From positions 868,001 to 932,000 of the forward strand of contig NZ_JAVIWL010000001.1 in assembly GCF_034314045.1 (NCBI RefSeq): a DNA stretch of 64,000 bases, written 5' to 3'. Position 1 is the stretch's first letter; each line of letters opens with the position of its first letter. The translations under genes and the position numbers were made by a program. Origin of the DNA: Glaciimonas sp. CA11.2. GTDB taxonomy: Bacteria > Pseudomonadota > Gammaproteobacteria > Burkholderiales > Burkholderiaceae_D. The notes beneath the pieces are model-generated. The model saw nothing but the letters and a program-made list of their open reading frames with translations, was not told the DNA's origin and made no database searches. Positions 48,068 to 57,680 of the stretch are shown here, piece by piece.

Positions 48068-48706
48068 TCATCTACCAATGTGTAAAAATCGTGGGCTACT
48101 TAGTACCTGCGTCAATTTGAGTTCAGTCCAGAGCTGCGACTCACTATCCAAATACTGTGCGGCACTTGCCTTCACACTATTAACTGGATCAGCCCTACCG
48201 GCGGCTTCAACTCCAATCCCGTCGACATCCTGGGAAATCGGTTGCAAGACCATTTCATCGATATTGCGTAAGCCGAGAACTCGACTTACCAATAAACCGC
48301 TGTTAAATGCTAGTGCATTGGCAAATGCGACAATCCTCGTATCTTTGTCGATGACCGTGATGGCCTGCCCTTGATAGCGTGCAAAATCGATAACGCTTAT
48401 TAAGGTACCGCGGATATTTGTCAGACCGAGATACCAATCCTGCGTCAACGGTACTTTGGTGATGCGGTCAACAGCGACAATTTCACCCGCTTCTTCCAGG
48501 CTAAGTAGCCAGCGTTGTTGCCCGATTAATAAACCTAATTGGTTATGGTGGACCTTGACACCGCTGCGTGCAGCTTCCATCCGTTCGAGTAAATGCGATT
48601 GAAATTCACGTAGACGACTACGCCGCGCATCCGCGTCAGTGCCGAATTTGCGCGGAGGAGGGACAGCCAAATACGGTATATGCGGATCAGCTTCTGATTG
48701 GCTCAT
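48068..48706 (-). CDS. pilI: CheW-like coupling protein PilI
   Basis: Links the PilJ receptor to the ChpA kinase. 212 aa, with the CheW core LGLTNIRGTLISVIDFARYQ and an N-terminal extension of about 60 residues (SRLREFQSHLLERMEAARS). It is 16 bp after pilH and 95 bp before pilJ. Length and context match PilI rather than CheW. Confidence 0.92.
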   Translation of the reverse strand: MSQSEADPHIPYLAVPPPRKFGTDADARRSRLREFQSHLLERMEAARSGVKVHHNQLGLLIGQQRWLLSLEEAGEIVAVDRITKVPLTQDWYLGLTNIRGTLISVIDFARYQGQAITVIDKDTRIVAFANALAFNSGLLVSRVLGLRNIDEMVLQPISQDVDGIGVEAAGRADPVNSVKASAAQYLDSESQLWTELKLTQVLSSPRFLHIGR

Positions 48707-48722
48707 TGAATAGCGCCTGGAA

Positions 48723-49094
48723 TTAGCCGAGTGCTGCGATTTTAGCCAGCAACTCCTGCGGATTAATCGGCTTCACCAGATAATCACGCGCACCTTGGCG
48801 CAAGCCCCAAATCCGATCTGTCTCCAGGCCCTTACTGCTACAGATGATGATGGGAATATCTTGCAACTCCGGATCGCGTGAAATGGAACGTGTGACCTGA
48901 AATCCGTTTTGACCGGGCATCACAATATCCATCAAAATCAAGTCCGGTTTGTCGGCCTTGATTTTGCTGATAACGCCGTCGCCACTCTCAGAGGTCGAGA
49001 CGGAGTAACCGCCTCTTGCCAGAATATCTGTCAAAAAATAACGCTCTGTAGGAGAGTCGTCAACAACCAAAACCTTTTGAATGGCCATGCTCAA
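48723..49094 (-). CDS. pilH: Response regulator PilH
   Basis: Single receiver domain (123 aa) with VLVVDDSPTERYFLTD, the phosphoacceptor Asp in LILMDIVMPGQNGFQVT (about residue 55) and a conserved Lys in YLVKPINPQEL. In the Pil-Chp system PilH opposes or buffers PilG output. It lies 12 bp after pilG. Confidence 0.95.
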   Translation of the reverse strand: MSMAIQKVLVVDDSPTERYFLTDILARGGYSVSTSESGDGVISKIKADKPDLILMDIVMPGQNGFQVTRSISRDPELQDIPIIICSSKGLETDRIWGLRQGARDYLVKPINPQELLAKIAALG

Positions 49095-49106
49095 CCTTTA
49101 CTTCAA

Positions 49107-49577
49107 TTATGTCGGAATAGGTACCAGCGCTGTTTCAGCTGGCATAACAGGGGACGTCGTAGAAGCGAATGCCTGATTCGCTTCCTGAAGATGCTGTGTG
49201 TAGTGGTGGACAGTCTTTAGCAGACTATCTTTGGTGAAAGGCTTGGTCAGATACTCGTCGGCACCCACCATCGCGCCTCTGGCACGATCGAATAAGCCGT
49301 CTTTTGAAGACAACATCACCACTGGCGTTGCATGAAATCTGGCACTCTTTTTGATAAGCGCACAGGTTTGATACCCATCCAGTCGGGGCATCAAAATATC
49401 ACAAAAAATAAGGGCGGGCTTATGGTCGTTAATTTTGGCAAGGGCATCAAAACCATCCTCTGCGAGGATCACTTGATAACCCGCCAAATTTAAAAAAATC
49501 TCGGCGGAACGACGAATAGTGCTGCTATCGTCAATCACCATAACCTTCAGGCTTGCGATGCCAATGGGTTGTGTCAT
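49107..49577 (-). CDS. pilG: Response regulator PilG
   Basis: Receiver protein that promotes pilus extension. I use ATG 49577 (MTQPIGIASLKVMVIDDSST), giving 156 aa; the open frame extends to 49664 but the extra residues are not family-like. Asp in ALIFCDILMPRLDGYQ is the phosphorylation site. The C-terminal extension after the receiver (QEANQAFASTTSP) is weakly conserved. First gene of the pilGHIJ-chpA operon. Confidence 0.93.
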   Translation of the reverse strand: MTQPIGIASLKVMVIDDSSTIRRSAEIFLNLAGYQVILAEDGFDALAKINDHKPALIFCDILMPRLDGYQTCALIKKSARFHATPVVMLSSKDGLFDRARGAMVGADEYLTKPFTKDSLLKTVHHYTQHLQEANQAFASTTSPVMPAETALVPIPT

Positions 49578-49824
49578 GAAGTTTTTGTCCAGATCAATTT
49601 GATTTACCAAATCACTGTAACAAAGTTCAAGAAACTTTAGAACAACATTTCGACGCACCGCCAAATTTGACGGTTTTTTTTGAGTTTACTACAGAAAAAT
49701 CTGTCACTTTTGATCATTGAGTTGCGATTAATCTGCTATTTACACAGATTAATTACGCGGTTTAATCTGCATGACATTTCATTCAGATGGGATCAAATTG
49801 CAACTAACAACTAAATTGCTAAAA

Positions 49825-50034
49825 TTACATTGCTACCATTTCAAAATCTTCCTTTCGCGCACCACATTCCGGACAAGTCCAGTTCATAGGCACGTCATCC
49901 CACAGCGTTCCGGCAGCGATTCCCTCTTCCGGCAATCCCTGCTCTTCGTCGTAAATCCAGCCGCAAATCAGACACATCCAGGTTTTATATGCTGGTTTTG
50001 ACGCTTCGTTCGATGTTTCGTTGGTATTGCTCAC
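49825..50034 (-). CDS. Rubredoxin
   Basis: Small iron protein (69 aa) with the two CxxC iron-binding motifs: CLICGWIYDEEQG and CPECGARKEDF. An N-terminal 17-residue tail (MSNTNETSNEASKPAYK) is typical of bacterial rubredoxins. It serves electron transfer to oxidative-stress or alkane-type enzymes; the partner here is unknown. It diverges from thiD. Confidence 0.95.
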   Translation of the reverse strand: MSNTNETSNEASKPAYKTWMCLICGWIYDEEQGLPEEGIAAGTLWDDVPMNWTCPECGARKEDFEMVAM

Positions 50035-50090
50035 GGCGGAAACCCTTCAATCAAGTAAAATGTAAAGTCGGATATCTTAATCTAACAGCC
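50035..50090. promoter_or_regulatory. Divergent promoter region of rubredoxin and thiD genes
   Basis: 56 bp between the two divergent starts, which must share promoter sequence. The precise boxes cannot be fixed by eye. Confidence 0.4.
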
Positions 50091-50975
50091 GTGCAAAACC
50101 AAACTTCTCCTCTTATATTGACATTCGGTGTTGCTGATCCAGTCGGCGCCGCTGGAATTCAGGCAGATCTTGCCACATTTTCTTCCATGGGTTGCCATGG
50201 ATTATCGGTTATTACCTCGATTTTAATCGGTGACACTGCACGTATCGAAGATACGCAGCAGATTGACGCCGATTGGGTCGCTGATCAAGCCCGCGTTTTA
50301 CTCGAAGATATGCCGGTGGCCGCCTTTAAGGTTGGCGCAATCGGCAGTATTGAAAGTGTCTCCGTGATCGCAGAGATCGTCTCCGATTACCCTGACATTC
50401 CTTTAATTCTCGATCCGTTCCTGACGGCGATGCCTGATCAAGGTCAGGATAGCGAAGATCTTCTGACCGCGATGCGCGAACTATTGATCCCGCAAAGCAC
50501 GGTAATGGTCTTGTCGGCCGTCGAATTATCGCGACTAGCCGAAACCTGGCGCGAACCGTCGACACAGGATCTATCGACTGTCGATGCAATGCACATCATC
50601 GAACTGGGATGCGAATACCTGTTCGTCACCGGAACACCCGGGACAGCAGCAGAAATCAGCAATACGCTGTTTAACGATACCGGGATACTGCGGCAAGATA
50701 GCTGGCCGCGCGTCTCTGGCTCGTTTAGCGGTGCTGGCACTACGCTCTCCGCTGCCATTGCTGCAATGCTGGCAAACGGGCTTGATGTTCCCGAAGCGGT
50801 CTCCGAAGCACAAGAGTTCACCCTCGCTGCGGTCATGGCCGGCCAACGACTCGGTATGGGAAAATTGGTCCCCGACCGTTTTTTCTGGGCCCGAGAAGAT
50901 GTTTTGGATGGACTTGCGGAAGAGGAAAGCCAACAAAGCGACGAGAAAGAACAAAATCCACCAATAGTCTCTTGA
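50091..50975 (+). CDS. thiD: Hydroxymethylpyrimidine/phosphomethylpyrimidine kinase
   Basis: Phosphorylates HMP and HMP-P in thiamine synthesis. Ribokinase-like fold; LTFGVADPVGAAGIQADLAT at the start is the substrate loop (family form SGGAGIQADLK), and SGSFSGAGTTLSAAIAAML near residue 220 is the anion-hole/catalytic region (family GTGDT replaced by SGAGTT). The frame is open from 49989, but upstream residues overlap the rubredoxin start region and are not family-like; GTG at 50091 is preferred (294 aa). The unusual DPVGAAG and GSFSGAGT motifs deserve checking against active ThiD sequences. Confidence 0.85.
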   Translation: MQNQTSPLILTFGVADPVGAAGIQADLATFSSMGCHGLSVITSILIGDTARIEDTQQIDADWVADQARVLLEDMPVAAFKVGAIGSIESVSVIAEIVSDYPDIPLILDPFLTAMPDQGQDSEDLLTAMRELLIPQSTVMVLSAVELSRLAETWREPSTQDLSTVDAMHIIELGCEYLFVTGTPGTAAEISNTLFNDTGILRQDSWPRVSGSFSGAGTTLSAAIAAMLANGLDVPEAVSEAQEFTLAAVMAGQRLGMGKLVPDRFFWAREDVLDGLAEEESQQSDEKEQNPPIVS

Positions 50976-51059
50976 TGTAGTTGGGCTGCATTGCCTGACT
51001 GTTCATTTTTTTGCCCTTAATATGAAGGGCGCGCACCCTATTCTAATGATCCTTACGAC

Positions 51060-52352
51060 ATGACATCCAATAACGATACGCTATTTTCCCGTGCGCAATT
51101 AACGACTCCTGGCGGTGTTAATTCGCCAGTGCGCGCTTTTCGCTCGGTAGGCGGGACACCACGTTTTATCACGCGTGCTGAAGGACCTTATTTCTGGGAT
51201 GCGGATGATCGTCGCTACATTGATTACATTGGGTCGTGGGGTCCCGCGATCGTTGGTCACGCTCATCCAACCGTGGTTAAAGCAGTTCAGGACGCCGCCG
51301 CCCGCGGACTAAGCTTTGGAGCGCCAACCGAAGGCGAAATCCTGATTGCCGAAGAAATCTGCAAACTGATGCCATCAATTGAGCAACTGCGTCTGGTTTC
51401 GAGCGGCACAGAAGCCACCATGAGCGCCCTGCGCCTGGCACGCGGTGCCACCGGACGCGACAAAATCGTCAAGTTTGAAGGTTGCTATCACGGTCATGCT
51501 GACTCGTTACTGGTTAAAGCTGGTAGTGGTTTGCTAACCTTTGGCAACCCTACTTCGTCTGGCGTTCCAGCCGATTTCGTCAAGCACACACTGGTACTTG
51601 ACTACAATAATGTTTCCCAGCTGGAAGAAGCGTTTGTAAACATGGGTGACGAAATCGCCTGTGTGATCGTCGAACCGGTTGCTGGCAACATGAATTTGAT
51701 TCGCGCCACGCCGGAATTCTTACAAGCTATGCGTAGTTTGTGTACAAAATATGGTGCTGTGCTCATTTTTGATGAAGTCATGTGTGGCTTCCGCGTGGCA
51801 CTTGGCGGTGCGCAAGCGTTGTATCAGGTTGTCCCGGATATTACCGCGCTCGGCAAAGTCATTGGTGGCGGCTTGCCGGTGGCCGCATTCGGCGGTCGCG
51901 CTGACCTGATGCAGCACATGGCACCACTCGGCGGCGTCTACCAAGCCGGTACACTATCCGGCAATCCAGTCGCAGTCGCAGCCGGCATGACGACACTGAA
52001 GTTGATTCAGGAGCCTGGTTTCTACCAACACCTCAGCGCGCAAACCCTGAGGCTGACACAAGGCCTGACTAAAGCTGCGGCTGACGCCGGAGTTGCTTTT
52101 TGTGCTGACGCTATCGGTGGCATGTTCGGTCTCTACTTCTCAGAAAAAGTACCGAATACTTTTGCTGAAATGATGGCTACCGATAAAGAGCAGTTCAACG
52201 TATTTTTCCATGCAATGCTGGATGCGGGCGTGTATTTGGCACCGTCTGCCTTTGAGGCTGGCTTCGTGTCCGCACAACATGATGATGCAGTGATAGAGGC
52301 GACGCTTGAGGCGGCGTGTGGGGCTTTTGCAAAGTTACGCGCAACCTCGTAA
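51060..52352 (+). CDS. hemL: Glutamate-1-semialdehyde 2,1-aminomutase
   Basis: PLP enzyme that forms 5-aminolevulinate in the C5 haem pathway. Signatures: [46 protein letters not shown], and the PLP Lys in [17 protein letters not shown] (Lys about 267). 430 aa, complete. Starts 84 bp after thiD. A strong terminator follows. Confidence 0.97.
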   Translation: MTSNNDTLFSRAQLTTPGGVNSPVRAFRSVGGTPRFITRAEGPYFWDADDRRYIDYIGSWGPAIVGHAHPTVVKAVQDAAARGLSFGAPTEGEILIAEEICKLMPSIEQLRLVSSGTEATMSALRLARGATGRDKIVKFEGCYHGHADSLLVKAGSGLLTFGNPTSSGVPADFVKHTLVLDYNNVSQLEEAFVNMGDEIACVIVEPVAGNMNLIRATPEFLQAMRSLCTKYGAVLIFDEVMCGFRVALGGAQALYQVVPDITALGKVIGGGLPVAAFGGRADLMQHMAPLGGVYQAGTLSGNPVAVAAGMTTLKLIQEPGFYQHLSAQTLRLTQGLTKAAADAGVAFCADAIGGMFGLYFSEKVPNTFAEMMATDKEQFNVFFHAMLDAGVYLAPSAFEAGFVSAQHDDAVIEATLEAACGAFAKLRATS

Positions 52353-52398
52353 ATTATCCGACTAGTCATCCAATACCGCTAAAGTGTGATGGACTAAC

Positions 52399-52443
52399 AA
52401 TAAAACCGCTGGTAAAGCACGTTGCTTTACCAGCGGTTTTATT
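52399..52443. terminator. Bidirectional Rho-independent terminator
   Basis: A perfect 21-bp stem (arms 52399-52419 and 52423-52443, loop CGT) with GC-rich middle CCGCTGG and A/T runs at both feet. It lies between the converging hemL and mtgA genes and can serve both. Confidence 0.95.
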
Positions 52444-52471
52444 TTTATAAAGCCAATATTTTATTGGCTGC

Positions 52472-53170
52472 TTACGGCAACTCGGCCGATCCCATGCGCC
52501 GCAAAATCAAACCAGTGCGCCTCGACAAATAAGCTGATCCGCGATTTTTGTCATAAAAACGCGGACGTGGCAGCATGACCGCCAACCGCGCAGCCTGACT
52601 AGCACCAAGATTAGCCGCTGATGAACGGTAATAATGTTGGGCTGCTGCTTCAGCGCCGTAGACGCCGCTTCCCCATTCCACAACGTTCAGATAGATCTCG
52701 TAAATCCGCTCTTTATCCATGAGAAATTCAAGCATGTACGTGATAACGAATTCCTGACCTTTGCGAATATAACTGCGCTCCCCCGATAAAAAGAGATTTT
52801 TGGCTAATTGCTGGGTGATGGTTGAACCACCAAGCATGATTTTGCCTTTTTTATTATTTCGCGCGTACGCTTTTTCCAGTGCATCCCAGTCAATTCCTTC
52901 ATGCTCTGAAAAATTAGCATCTTCCGAAGCAATGATGGCACGCTTTAAGTTAGTCGAAATACGGTTATACGGTACCCATGTGTATTGCAACTGAACAGTC
53001 GGATTCGTTTCGCGCAGGACTGACAATTGATGTCGCATGAAGCTGGTGGAACTAGGGTTGTGATCGACCCACCACCAAATTTGAACGAAAAAATAAAGTT
53101 GCAACGCTAATATTGCGACAATGACAATCAGGAACAAACGCCACACCAGTTTACTGACAGATTTCATCAT
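52472..53170 (-). CDS. mtgA: Monofunctional peptidoglycan glycosyltransferase
   Basis: GT51 enzyme that polymerises lipid II glycan strands. An N-terminal membrane anchor ([18 protein letters not shown]) precedes the GT51 motifs: [20 protein letters not shown] with the catalytic Glu, [15 protein letters not shown] and [20 protein letters not shown]. 232 aa is normal. It is 15 bp downstream of aroE. Confidence 0.95.
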   Translation of the reverse strand: MMKSVSKLVWRLFLIVIVAILALQLYFFVQIWWWVDHNPSSTSFMRHQLSVLRETNPTVQLQYTWVPYNRISTNLKRAIIASEDANFSEHEGIDWDALEKAYARNNKKGKIMLGGSTITQQLAKNLFLSGERSYIRKGQEFVITYMLEFLMDKERIYEIYLNVVEWGSGVYGAEAAAQHYYRSSAANLGASQAARLAVMLPRPRFYDKNRGSAYLSRRTGLILRRMGSAELP

Positions 53171-53185
53171 TATTTCCCGTCAGAA

Positions 53186-54079
53186 TTAAAGCTGCGCACG
53201 CAATGCGGCAAACACGTCGCTAGTGTTCGGTCGGACGGAGCGCCAAACAAAAAACGACTCTGCCGCTTGCTCCACCAACATTCCTAAACCATCGCGCACC
53301 GTTGCACCATGGGCACTGGCAAACTGCATAAACACGGTAGCTTGTTTGCCATACATCATGTCATAGGCCAAGGTCTGCGGTCCAAAAACGTTTGCTGAGA
53401 TTGGCGGCACGTCGGCTTGTAAACTGGCAGACGTCGCGTTGATGATCAAGTCAAACGGACCATGCACATCCGCAAACCCGCAAGCAATGATGGTATTTTC
53501 CTGAGGAAATTTTTGTGCAAACTGGTCCACTAATTCTTGCGCTTTAGCCACTGTCCGGTTAGCCAAAACCAGTTGCGCTGGACGCGCCAGCAATAGTGGC
53601 AATAGCGCCCCACGCGCCGCACCACCAGCTCCCAATAACAAGACGCGCTTTCCAGCGATTGGCGACCCTGCATTACGCACGATATCTGTCACCAAACCGA
53701 TACCGTCGGTATTATCGCCAATTATCTGTTCATCTCTGAAAGCGAGGGTGTTGACTGCCCCTGCGGCTTCGGCGCGTGCGGTCAACGTTGTTGCCAATGC
53801 GTAGGCAGCAAGTTTAAATGGCACGGTAACATTCGCGCCTTTACCGCCTTGCAAGATAAATTCCCGTACCGCATTCGCAAAACCATCCAGCGGCGCAAGC
53901 AAGCGCGCATAGTCGATAGACTGTCCGGTTTCAGCAGCAAAACGCGCATGAATATCGGGGGACTTGCTATGCGCTATCGGATTGCCAATGACGACATAGC
54001 GATCTGGCATGGAAGAAGATTGCACGGAAGCTAATATTGCGTTTGATAAATCGCATGAGTTTGAAGCAGGTGCAGACAT
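53186..54079 (-). CDS. aroE: Shikimate dehydrogenase
   Basis: NADPH-dependent reduction of 3-dehydroshikimate to shikimate. Key motifs: VIGNPIAHSKSPDIHARF, NVTVPFK with the catalytic Lys, GDNTDGIGLV and the nucleotide loop VLLLGAGGAARGALL. The longest frame begins at 54079; ATG 54010 (MPDRYVVIGNP) would give 274 aa, closer to the usual length, and may be the real start. No clear ribosome-binding site distinguishes them. Confidence 0.93.
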   Translation of the reverse strand: MSAPASNSCDLSNAILASVQSSSMPDRYVVIGNPIAHSKSPDIHARFAAETGQSIDYARLLAPLDGFANAVREFILQGGKGANVTVPFKLAAYALATTLTARAEAAGAVNTLAFRDEQIIGDNTDGIGLVTDIVRNAGSPIAGKRVLLLGAGGAARGALLPLLLARPAQLVLANRTVAKAQELVDQFAQKFPQENTIIACGFADVHGPFDLIINATSASLQADVPPISANVFGPQTLAYDMMYGKQATVFMQFASAHGATVRDGLGMLVEQAAESFFVWRSVRPNTSDVFAALRAQL

Positions 54080-54282
54080 AATGTTGGCAATTTTTTATGT
54101 TATTTTTTGGAACACCACACATCGATGTTCTATCGATAAAGACTGATATTGAAAGCTTTATGAAAATTTTTTATTAATATTTATATTGATACAAACAAGA
54201 CAAAGATCGCCGGATATGAAAAACCAATCTTATAGATTCACATTCACCCATACTTGCCCAAAAGAAGCGACGACAGCTTTGC

Positions 54283-55212
54283 TTAATGATTATCAACACT
54301 CCGCAATTTGGTCTCAAGTTGACCTTCGCGAGAAAAATCCAAGGTTACAATCACTTCCCACACTTCATCCGCAGTGCCAGAGCGCATATTATGCGGAAAA
54401 CGGTTAAACGGCGCTGCTCTTTCGATTATTTTCAGCGCGGCGGCATCAAGGCCAGGAACGTTCGAACTTCTCTCCACTTCCAGGCCGCCGTCTTTTGTAT
54501 AAATACTCCCGTCCTGAAAGATCGGGACCGACACTACTAATTTACCGTACAATTTTCTCCCATTTTTACGAGGAAAATTCAACGTTCCCAAGCGCTCCAC
54601 TCTGTCCGCAAAAGCTTTGTAATACATCGCGTACCGCACGCCACGCGTACTGGGCGTTATCACAGTTTTCCGCGGCCGCTTGTTATAGTCTTCGATACTC
54701 TTGGCAATTTCGGCCTGTTCGCGACGCAGTGCTTTGGTATCCGGCGTAAGCTCATTACCATCCTCTGTCGGCACGGCATCTGTACGGCTATCCTGAGATG
54801 TCGTTTCCGGAACCGAAAACAATGCCGCGCTCTGCATCTGTGACAACATTTGCTGCTGCTTTTTCTCTAGCGCCGCGATCCGGTGATCGGCGGTGTTGAG
54901 GCTGTCGCCATCTTCTGTTTTCAGCATATCCGGTAACGGCGACTTGGCACGACCAGCGTCGGCGTTACCACCTCCATCCAGATTTGCTTGCGCCAACGCC
55001 TCCGCTTTCACCGGCGCACTCTGCGTTTTGGCGTTCACGAGAATCACTTCTAGTGCTGGATCAGTTGGCCTGACCTTAGCCGATGCTGGCAGCGTAAAGC
55101 GAACGGCCAGCAGCGCCCCGTGCACTAAAACCGAAATAGCGATGGCGATATATAAAACCAGATTTTGAGAAAATGGTTTCACGCGCAGCAAGATTGGGCG
55201 TCCGGTCGTCAA
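54283..55212 (-). CDS. TonB-family energy transducer
   Basis: 309 aa with an N-terminal membrane helix (NLVLYIAIAISVLVHGALLA, including the TonB-type His), a long variable periplasmic spacer with a coiled-coil stretch (IAALEKKQQQMLSQMQS), and a C-terminal TonB domain (GKLVVSVPIFQDGSIY, then LDAAALKIIERAAPF). No exbB or exbD is nearby. It starts 4 bp after the RNase II-type gene, so it is probably cotranscribed with it. It may energise an outer-membrane receptor or, like other orphan TonB-domain proteins, have an envelope role. Confidence 0.88.
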   Translation of the reverse strand: MTTGRPILLRVKPFSQNLVLYIAIAISVLVHGALLAVRFTLPASAKVRPTDPALEVILVNAKTQSAPVKAEALAQANLDGGGNADAGRAKSPLPDMLKTEDGDSLNTADHRIAALEKKQQQMLSQMQSAALFSVPETTSQDSRTDAVPTEDGNELTPDTKALRREQAEIAKSIEDYNKRPRKTVITPSTRGVRYAMYYKAFADRVERLGTLNFPRKNGRKLYGKLVVSVPIFQDGSIYTKDGGLEVERSSNVPGLDAAALKIIERAAPFNRFPHNMRSGTADEVWEVIVTLDFSREGQLETKLRSVDNH

Positions 55213-55216
55213 AAGC

Positions 55217-57385
55217 TTAAGGCTTCATGTCGGTTGAAGCAGCGCTGCCCGCAACCACATCTGCTTTGGCATCAGTTTCCGCATCGACACCATTGACCGC
55301 GACATCTGTAACTTCACGGTCATCAATACTATTGATATTACCGTCCTCCGCGGTTCCCTCACCCTCTTTTTCTATTCCCGAATGCTCGTTCGGCAAATCC
55401 ATGGCCGCATTAAGTTCGTCCACCATTTCATCATCATCCGAGGCATCATTTGGATCGCCCTGTGCCGTGGTCGCGGGCGGCGTCAACACTTCCAGCAATC
55501 GTACCTCGATACTCAAATCGATTTCGTCCCAACGAATCAAATCAAGTTTTACCGACGCGCCCCGTGCAACTTGTGGCATACCAGGTAACTTGATTACTAA
55601 AGGTATATCAATCAGACGTAAAATTTCGTCCTTCAACACAACCGCTTCAACCTGCTTCACCTGTTCCTGGCCCAGCCAACGAAGACACCAATAGCGTTCC
55701 ATCGTTGACTGAAAATCACCGTAACCCGCGTAGGTTGCATCGAAAGCCGAAACAATCGCGAACAAGTCTGCATCGCGCGGTTTGAATGGCGCCACCAGTG
55801 GCGCCGTGACGCCACTCTCAACGCACGCCAAAATCTGCCATTGATTCACAAGATCGGTATAACGACGCAACGGTGAAGTACTCCATGCATATTGGTCGAC
55901 GCCCAATCCCTGATGAGGCGCGGCGTGGGTTACCATGCGCACCTGCATTTTTGTCGCCCAACCACCACTGCCGCCGCCCTGTGCACGATAAATTCCCGGC
56001 ACACCGTGGTCGTTCATCAATTTTCCCCAAGTACTATTGGCAAAAATCATCAGTTCAGCAACGATTTTGTCGAGTGGTGCACCACGTTTGCGACGCGCAA
56101 TCGTGACAACGTCGTCATCAACATAAAAATTGAAGTCAACGCGATTATTTTGTTCGGGACGGAGGCCGAAATTTTCTCGCTTCGCCATCCGACCTTGTTC
56201 GAGTACAGAAATCCATTGCCACAAAATGGCAATATCCGCTTTATGGGGATAGTCGCCTTCACCGCTCGCCAAGTTCTCTTCGGTCACCAGCATATCGAGC
56301 GTGTTGTGGCGTAAATTAGCGGAGATCGGCACCAATTCGGCTTTAGTTTCGGTGCTGATCAAGCGCCAGTCTTGCGGGTCCAGCGTTGCGTATAACGACA
56401 ACGCCGGACAGTTCTTTCCCTCATCCAAGGAGAACGCTTCGACCAACGAATCGGGCAACATGGTTATTTTGTCGCCGGGCATGTAGACCGTTGACATGCG
56501 ATGACGCGCGAGCGCATCGATGGCGTCATCACGTTTGATCGCCAGTCCGGGCGCGGCGATATGGATACCGATCCGTACATTACCATCCGGCAATGTCACA
56601 ACTGAGAGCGCATCGTCGATTTCAGTGGTTGTTACGTCATCGATAGAAAATGCACGGACGTCAGCCAAAGGCAAGGTTGCCGCAGTCGTAATAGTTGGCA
56701 CCGGAATTTCTGGAAACCCCACCCCTTTCGGGAAAAACTCAAACAGAAACTTGGAAAAATGCAGATCCTTTGGCGATGCAATACCGCCAACCGCCAGCAT
56801 TAGACGCTGCGGTGTGGTTTGCAAGGAAACGCAAGCGGCATCAAGCGCCTTGTATTCAATACTGTTTTTATCTGGTTTAAATAACAGCTGCAGAGCCAAC
56901 GGCTTCATTGCATCTGGCAACTGATTTGCGATCAATTGTTCGACATACTTAGCTTGTATCAGCGCTTGCTGTCGCTTTTTTTCGACGCCAGCCTGCGCGG
57001 CTTTAAGCGACGCTTCGGGTGCGGCCTTATAGCGCCCACGGCCCTTTTTATAAAAATATATCGGTGCCGAATGTAGGCAAATCAACAATCCGGCGGCTTC
57101 AGACGGTATTGGAGCGTGACCAAAATACTCGGCACCCAGCTCTGCAAAACCAAACTCTTCCTGACCGGCAACTTCCCATAGAAAATCAACATCAACTTCT
57201 TGTGCGATATGTTTTGCGTCATCGAGCAATTGTTGCGGCGTCGGGGCGCCAAACTGTATCAATACGTCTTTTGACTTAATTTTGCTGCGCTTTCCAGTAG
57301 GCAGTTCGACCTGATAAGCCTCGCCCTGCTGTGACAAAACAGACCCTGCTTTAAAGTCGCCGGACTCTTCAAAAAATAGATTCAT
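55217..57385 (-). CDS. RNase II/RNB-family exoribonuclease
   Basis: 3'-5' exoribonuclease type protein, 722 aa. The RNB catalytic core begins at ADVRAFSIDDVTTTEIDDAL (about residue 245), which contains the metal-binding Asp residues. The later GVDQYAWSTSPLRRYTDLVN is the conserved YAWATSPLRRYTDL-type motif. The N-terminal 230 residues are not obviously a cold-shock pair as in E. coli RNase II; this form is common in Burkholderiales. The last 80 residues are acidic and low in complexity. It leads an operon with tonB. Confidence 0.92.
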   Translation of the reverse strand: MNLFFEESGDFKAGSVLSQQGEAYQVELPTGKRSKIKSKDVLIQFGAPTPQQLLDDAKHIAQEVDVDFLWEVAGQEEFGFAELGAEYFGHAPIPSEAAGLLICLHSAPIYFYKKGRGRYKAAPEASLKAAQAGVEKKRQQALIQAKYVEQLIANQLPDAMKPLALQLLFKPDKNSIEYKALDAACVSLQTTPQRLMLAVGGIASPKDLHFSKFLFEFFPKGVGFPEIPVPTITTAATLPLADVRAFSIDDVTTTEIDDALSVVTLPDGNVRIGIHIAAPGLAIKRDDAIDALARHRMSTVYMPGDKITMLPDSLVEAFSLDEGKNCPALSLYATLDPQDWRLISTETKAELVPISANLRHNTLDMLVTEENLASGEGDYPHKADIAILWQWISVLEQGRMAKRENFGLRPEQNNRVDFNFYVDDDVVTIARRKRGAPLDKIVAELMIFANSTWGKLMNDHGVPGIYRAQGGGSGGWATKMQVRMVTHAAPHQGLGVDQYAWSTSPLRRYTDLVNQWQILACVESGVTAPLVAPFKPRDADLFAIVSAFDATYAGYGDFQSTMERYWCLRWLGQEQVKQVEAVVLKDEILRLIDIPLVIKLPGMPQVARGASVKLDLIRWDEIDLSIEVRLLEVLTPPATTAQGDPNDASDDDEMVDELNAAMDLPNEHSGIEKEGEGTAEDGNINSIDDREVTDVAVNGVDAETDAKADVVAGSAASTDMKP

Positions 57386-57680
57386 TGATTACGATTCATT
57401 AATTACTTTAATTATGGATTCTGAATATTGCGGTGATAACTACTTTACTATTTGATACCGCCTACATTTAATAATAATTAGGACTGACAATTAGGACTGA
57501 CGCAAGATGGCGCATTAGGTTTGCTATAACATCGGCACATCATCGACAGCACATAGTGACATGCTGCCGCACCCGTCTTGCGTAAATCCCGTATCTGTTT
57601 TCAATCGATAACGGCAAAGAACAACTTTTATCACTCTAAAAAAAGGTGATGATCAATAAAATAACGCCGTATTCATTAAA
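57386..57680. other. Intergenic region with a 13-bp tandem repeat
   Basis: 295 bp between minus-strand ubiC and the RNB gene. It contains AATTAGGACTGAC twice in tandem (57476-57488 and 57489-57501). No gene or clear terminator was seen; the promoter of the RNB-tonB pair should be here. Confidence 0.5.

Noticed and set aside
54186..54407. Plus-strand frame upstream of aroE
   Set aside because: Overlaps the tonB C-terminus antisense and has no recognisable features.
55227..55694. 155-codon plus-strand frame rich in Ser/Ala
   Set aside because: Antisense to the acidic low-complexity tail of the RNB protein, which explains its composition.
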